Below, in pieces: positions 57,951 to 64,000 of a stretch of 64,000 bases of DNA; position 1 is the first letter of the stretch, and each line of letters starts with the position of its first letter. The notes below the pieces were generated by a model, which saw only the letters and a list, made by a program, of their open reading frames with translations, searched no databases and had not been told where the DNA came from. Position numbers and translations under genes: made by a program. The stretch covers positions 744,001 through 808,000 of the forward strand of contig JALQBC010000016.1 of NCBI GenBank assembly GCA_023375675.1. The letters are read 5' to 3'. This DNA is from Cytospora piceicola. Its lineage: Eukaryota > Ascomycota > Sordariomycetes > Diaporthales > Cytosporaceae.

Positions 57951-60900
57951 AATAATAATACTAGAGATAAAATTAATAATAGAAACTTAAGTAAAGCTGT
58001 TTAGCTTATTAAATACCCCGTTCTTAAGCGTAACCTTTTATAAAACATACCTTTTCTTAAGTAACGTATATACTTAAGTAGATATTTTATATTATAACAG
58101 CTTATTTCTTTTTAGCTTAACTAATAGTACTTTTTAAATACGTAATTATAGTAGTAATAAAACTTTAAGCAGTATATAATAATAGCTAGTTAATACCTAT
58201 AGTTTATCTTTAAGCTTTAAAGGTTTATTTTTAAACCTTTTATATAAGACGTAAGCTCGTTTTTAAGTAGAAAACTATCTGTATATAATATAAACTTAAT
58301 TCGTTCGAGTAAGTTATAGTAAGTTTATACTATCTTTTAAATAGTATTACTTAAGTATACTATATAAGTATAGTTTATCCTTTTCTATTTTAGCTATAGC
58401 TTAAGTAATAGTACTTTCCGAATATATAATTATAATAGTAATAAAAACCTAAGTAGGTTAACGGTATAGTTTTAATAATAATCCGGGTTTTAAGCTTTTA
58501 AGCGTATAATAGCTTTTTAAAAACTCTATTTACTAAATATTATAGTTATTTACTAAGCTAGTTCTTTAAAAGATTCCGAAACGACGCTTTAATATACAAC
58601 CTTTTAGCTATAAAAGTTACTAACAGATCTTTTATCTTATACGGTTCTTATTATATAGTCTTTTAAATAGCTTAGTAAACTAAGAGTCTTAATTATAAAA
58701 GATTTATAACAGGTTTTAACTTTATAAATACGGCTACTTCGATAACTTACGTTAATAGGAAACGTTAGTTATACTAGTATAAGCTTTTCTTTAAATAAAT
58801 AATAAGTAATACCTACCTTTAAAAAACGTTAAATAGTTATACCCGGAATATTATAGCCGCCTTAATACTAAGGGATTATAATATAATATTAAAGTTATAT
58901 CGAATTTATAGCTATACTTAAAGATATTTAAAAATATAAAGGCTTATACGTTAAAAGTAGAATCTATATCGTATAAGCTTTTATTATAGCGAAAGCTTAT
59001 ATTAAAGATATTTTCTTTAACTATAGGTTTAGTTAATAAAGTATATATAAACGGAATATATAACGTATAAAAAGACGCTAAAGGTAATATAACCTTATAA
59101 TAAAATATATAAATAAAACCGCCCGGAGGGACTATATTATATCGATAGCTACTACTAAACCTAAATATAAAACCTTAGCAGTAACGCGAATATAGACAGA
59201 AACGGTTAATAAGCCTATAAGCAGTAATTTTATTTCTTATAACGGCTCTTTACTTTAGATTTAAGATAAGGTTCTTAGCCGGAAAAGTTTAACGAGTTTA
59301 CTAAATCTGTTATAACTTACTAGTCCTTTAAAAACCCTTTATAGGATTATAGGTTCTACGCCTTATCTAGCTATTTAGTTAAATAATATTATAGTATAAA
59401 GCAGTTTCGAAAAACCTATAATAACAGATCGTTCTTTAATTTAAGCTAAAGATTAAAATATATACTATATTAATTAATCTTATAAACTTTTCCTGCTTAT
59501 ACTAATATATACTAGTATATTATACTTTTTACTTTTAATAAATACTTTTACTTTTATTTTAAACCCTTTTTATTATTATTTTAAGTTAAGATATATATAA
59601 GTCTAAACCTTATAGCGAGTATTCGAAAGACCTGTATTACAGATTATCTTTTAATTTAAGCTTAAGTTTTTAACTATACTAGTTTTACCTTTTACGAAAG
59701 TATCTGTTAAAGATATCTTTATTTATTATAGGTCTAAGTAATAAATAAAAGACTATAGTAGTATTATAAAGCTTAAATAATATAGTTTCTTTACTATACT
59801 GTATAATATTATAAACTCGAGGGTTAAAAAGAGCGACTTATCGTAATTTTTATATTATCTACCGCTAGCTAAAGTTACTATTTTACTATAAGCTAATATA
59901 AAACTTTAATATAAAACTTAAATAGTAACGTAACTAAAAAGGGGTTTAACTAAAAAGCCTATAAGCAGTTATTTCTGTTCTTTATATAGTTTAATACCTT
60001 AAAGACTTTTAGTTTAAGATAAAGTTCTTTTACCGAAAGAGTTTAATACGTTATTAGATTTATTATAGTAGTTTTAGCCTTTTATAAACCTTTTAAACGA
60101 AATAGGTTTTACGTTCTGTTTTTAGCTTAATAGTATAACGTAAAGTATATACGCTATATTACCTTTTTAACTTTATAAACTTTTCCTATTATCTGTTTTA
60201 GCTATAATAGTATATTATTATCTTTATTTTATAAAACTTAAACTTATAAAAACCTTATTTTTATTAGACTATTTAAGTTTAGTCCCTTTTAAAAATAGGT
60301 TTTATCGGGGGAATTTATATAGATAAATATTTAAATATATTTATAATAAATCTTTAGCTTATTTATAAATTTGTTATTAACTAAAAGATTTATTATTATC
60401 CGGAGAATCTTTTTATTTTCTTTTATTAAGCTATATCCTGCCCGGGCGGCTTAAAAAAGAAAATAAAAAAGATAAAAAAAAAAGTAAAAAAGAAAAAGTA
60501 ATACTAAAACTACTTTTTTATTAATTAAATATTTATCTTAATAAGCCTTAATAAATAAATACCTTTTTTAATATATAGTATATACTACTTTTACTTTCCG
60601 AATATAAAAGTACTATTATATAATAATTTTTTAAACGGATTATTAAAAGGTTTAATTTTAGATTACTTAAATTAACCTACTATTAATATATAATACTTTA
60701 AATCTAAAACAGTTTTATCTCTTTTATATTCTTTACTTTTATATTCCCTTCTATATTTAATACCCTTTCTTTTTATATTTTTTTAAAGATATTTAAATTA
60801 AGCTATTACTAATATATAGTATAAAATCTAAAATAATTTTATTTCTATATTATTTCTTTTCTTTTTATATTTTTTCTTTTATATTTAAGTTATTCTTTTT

Positions 60901-63900
60901 AAATCTAAGTTATATTTATAACCTTAATTACTATAAACTAACTTATTTTACTACCTTATTTTATAACTATAAAGATAGAATATAGTAAATAAAAAGTAGT
61001 AAATATTTAAAGTTCTTATTATTACTACTTTTAATTATCCTTTATTTAATCTTCGTCTTTATCTTTATCTTTATCTTTATTTTTATTACTTACTTAGTTA
61101 CTTACTTAGTTATTACCTACTTTATCTTTATTACCTTTTTTATTATTACTTAGCTTATCTTTATTCTTATCGCTTATATTATTATCCGATAAATCTTTTT
61201 CTATCCTTTTAAAACTTAATAGCTTATTAACCTACTATTACTTTAATTCTTTAATTTAATAAGTTTTAGTTTTAGCTTCTTTAACCTCGGTAAGCCTTAG
61301 TTTAAGCAGGTTATCTTTTTAAGTTTTACTTTAAATAATATTAATAATAAAAACCTTACTTATCTTAATATACTTAATAACTTTTAGTATCTCTTTTTTA
61401 ATTAAACAGGTTATAATAATAAACGTATCTTCTTTCTTAAGGCTAATAGCCTTATTTAAAGAATATTTAAAGTATATTATACTTAAACCTTTTAAAATAA
61501 GTATAAGTATACTCTTTTTAAATATATTTACTAAATATCGGTATAGCCTTTACTAGTATACTTTAGCTTTAAGTATTTTTTTTTAAAACCTTAGTAAGTA
61601 GCCTCGGAGGTATATTAAAACCCGGCTAACTATAGTTAACCTTTTTTTTTTTTTAATACCTTTCTTAGTTAAAAACTTATTAAGCTTTTTAAGTAGTTAT
61701 AACTTTTATAAATCTTAAGTTTCTATAACGTTAACTTTAGAAAATAGCGTTTAAATATTTTTAGTTATACTTTCTGTTAGGTAATTCTATTAAAAAGCTT
61801 TTTTATACTTTAAAATAAAGTAATTAAGCTTTTTATTTTTATTTTAAATAATATTTTAATAAGTTTATTCTTTATTTAGCTTTAAACTTTAAGCTAGTTT
61901 AGCTAATAAAAAACTCTTTTCGCTTTAAAGCTTATAAAGTATTTATATAATCCTTTTTTACTTTTAAATATTAAAAAGGTTTTTAAGAATTATAAATACT
62001 AATATTATAGTATTAAACTTTATTATTTTATTTACTACTACTTTTTATTATACTTTTTATAATATTATAATATTAAATAGTATATTATTACTTAAAGTAT
62101 AAACAGGTGTATTAAGTAAAGTAGGTATAAAAGAAGGCTTATTAGTAGTATTAACGTCGGTATTAATATCGATAGTAGCGGTATTAATATCGGTAACCGC
62201 GGTATTAGTATCGGCAGCGGTATTAGTATCGGTAACAGTATTAGTATCGGTAATAGCGGTATCGGTAGTAACGGTATTAATATCGGTAGTTGTAATATTA
62301 GTATCGGCGGCGGTATTAGTATCGGTAACGGTATTAATATCGGTAGTAACGGTATCGGTAACAGCGATATTAATATCGGTAATAACGGTATTAATATCGG
62401 CGGCGGTATTAGTATCGGTAATAGTAACGGTAATAGCGTTATCGGCGACGTTAATATTAATAACAGTAGTATTAGTATCGGTAATATTAACGTCGGTAGT
62501 ATTAGCGTTAGTAGTATTAACGTCGGTAATAATAGCGGTAGTAGTATTATCGATTAACTAGTTATAAAGGCTTATAATAAATATTATCTTTTTTTTTTAT
62601 TTAATATTCTGTTTTAGTTTTTAGCTTTAAATAAATAGTCCTTTATCTTTTTTAGCTAACTATTTTACTAGCTTTTATTACCTTATTAAAATATATTTTA
62701 ATAACTTATTATAAAGAATACCTTCGCTTAGTATTATTCTTAATTAAGTTTATAAAGTAGTATTAATACCTAGTAACTTAAAGACTTTAAGCTCTTCTAA
62801 TATAAATTATAAACTACTATCGATAATAGCGATTTAAAATAGTATATTAAGTATAAACAAATCTTAGTATAATTATATTAACTAGGTTTAAAGTATAACG
62901 ATAAACGGTTACTCTTTTTAATCGGCTATTATCTGTTTCGTTATAGTTATTCTTATTTTTAAAGCTACTTTACGTTTTATTACGCTTATTATTATAGTTA
63001 TACTTAGAAATAGTAATATTATTAAAAGGTAAAAGTATAAAAGTTAAGAAGAAATATAAAAGAAAAATAAAGATAGAAGAAAGTATATATAAAAATATTA
63101 ATACAGACTAAGGTAACCGAAATAGTATATAAAGACGTACGTAATAAAGAAAAGTAATAATATATCTTTTAAAAGTATACGTAATAATAAAAAATAACTT
63201 TATATCTCTTTCTTTATCTTTTAATATCTTTCTTATAAGCAGACTTTTATTAAGAAGTATTTAGTTAATAATATACTTAAGCTTATACCTAAATATCTTA
63301 TTTTAACTAACGCTTTTAATAACGCCTTTAAAAAACCTAAAATAACTAAACCTAACTAGTTAAAAGAGAAAAGTTTTTAAACGTTTAATATTATTATTAC
63401 TAGCTCTACCTGTCTTACTTATATCTTTAGCTATATAGCTTTAATAAAACGTTAATAAACGACTTAAGTAAAACAGCTTAGTTTCTTTTTTTTACTTTTT
63501 ATTTTTCTTATTCCTTATTATATCTATTTATTAGAGTATAGAACGTCGATAGACTTTTAAAAACCTAGTACTTAAAGGTAAAGGAAAGGAATAAAGTAAA
63601 TTATATTTAAAGTAATTACTAAAAAAAACAAACCTTTAAAGGTTAAAGAGCAATAATAGTTACTAATATAATAAACAGTATAGTAAGAATAATTAGTAGT
63701 ATAATAAGTAGTATAGCGAGAACAGTTAGTAGTATAATAAGTAGTATAGTAAGAATAATTAGTAATATAATAAACAGTATAATAAACAGTATAGCAGGTT
63801 TAATAAAGCTAAGCTTTTTAATAAAGATTCTTTTAATTAAGATTCTTTTAATTAAGATTCTTTTAATTAAGATAAACGCTTTAATATAGGTTTTTTTAAT

Positions 63901-64000
63901 TAAGATAAACCTTTTAATAAAAACAGACCTCTTTAAGTAAAAATACTTAAGCTTTTAAGTCGTAAGTAATTACTTTAGTAAGTATAAAACCTTAATATAT
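57660..64000 (+). repeat. Large direct duplication, copy 2 (continues beyond window)
   Basis: It is the partner of 36930-43290. It contains a second GGTAGTA/GGTATTAATATC array (62130-62553) and a second AGTAGTATAATA minisatellite (63655-63800). Confidence 0.9.

Larger units (their letters stand above)
35029..64000. repeat. 29-kb gene-free, RIP-mutated AT-rich block
   Basis: After the 2EXR stop the composition falls to very high AT and stays there to the window end. CA and TG dinucleotides are nearly absent while TA is abundant and CG persists, the pattern expected from C-to-T mutation at CpA (RIP). No ATG-started frame longer than about 60 codons exists. The block consists of diverged duplications, several minisatellites and a large inverted repeat, listed separately. 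Confidence 0.9.

Noticed and set aside
35029..64000. CRISPR-like interpretation of the regular repeats
   Set aside because: The units are directly adjacent or drift together, with no unique spacers and no cas genes, and the host is a fungus.

Overview
The window comes from a filamentous ascomycete (Pezizomycotina, most like a eurotiomycete such as Aspergillus or Penicillium; I cannot name the species). The evidence is short spliceosomal introns (about 47-170 nt, GTATGT/GTAAGT donors, CTAAC-like branch points), a Zn(II)2Cys6 regulator, an F-box and a 2EXR protein, a siderophore-type esterase/ABC-transporter pair, and repeats that have lost CpA/TpG but kept CpG, which is the mark of repeat-induced point mutation (RIP).

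Layout. 1-3.65 kb: the end of an ABC transporter converges on a SidJ-like (DUF1749) siderophore esterase whose upstream region carries two tandem GATA sites matching the fungal iron repressor SreA; this looks like the edge of an extracellular siderophore locus. 4.5-10.3 kb: an eroded accessory patch with a P450 pseudogene, possible solo LTR, a MITE-like element, a small SnoaL/NTF2-like gene with a promoter minisatellite, and a doubtful membrane-protein remnant. 11.0-15.0 kb: two forward membrane proteins, an eight-exon MUP1-type methionine permease and an HPP-family protein. 15-21.3 kb: AT-rich transposon debris including a 1.9 kb fold-back element, remnants of a GMC oxidoreductase and an ankyrin protein, and a GC-rich alanine-rich frame. 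21.5-35.0 kb: a gene-dense part with an F-box protein, an amidohydrolase, a small cytochrome b5, a fused FAH/alpha-beta hydrolase, a Zn2Cys6 factor and a 2EXR protein. 35.0-64.0 kb: 29 kb without any gene, extremely AT-rich and built from RIP-mutated duplications, minisatellites and a large inverted repeat.

The most interesting gene group is 24.0-32.1 kb: amidohydrolase, cytochrome b5, the two-domain hydrolase fusion and the transcription factor sit together, and the fusion gene's promoter holds repeated CGG half-sites. I infer a small regulated catabolic cluster in which the fusion performs two hydrolytic steps of ring-cleavage type chemistry, but the substrate is unknown. The AT-rich block is a candidate heterochromatic (pericentromeric, centromeric or subtelomeric) region.

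Exon limits were read by eye from splice signals and reading-frame continuity; they were not checked by any alignment.
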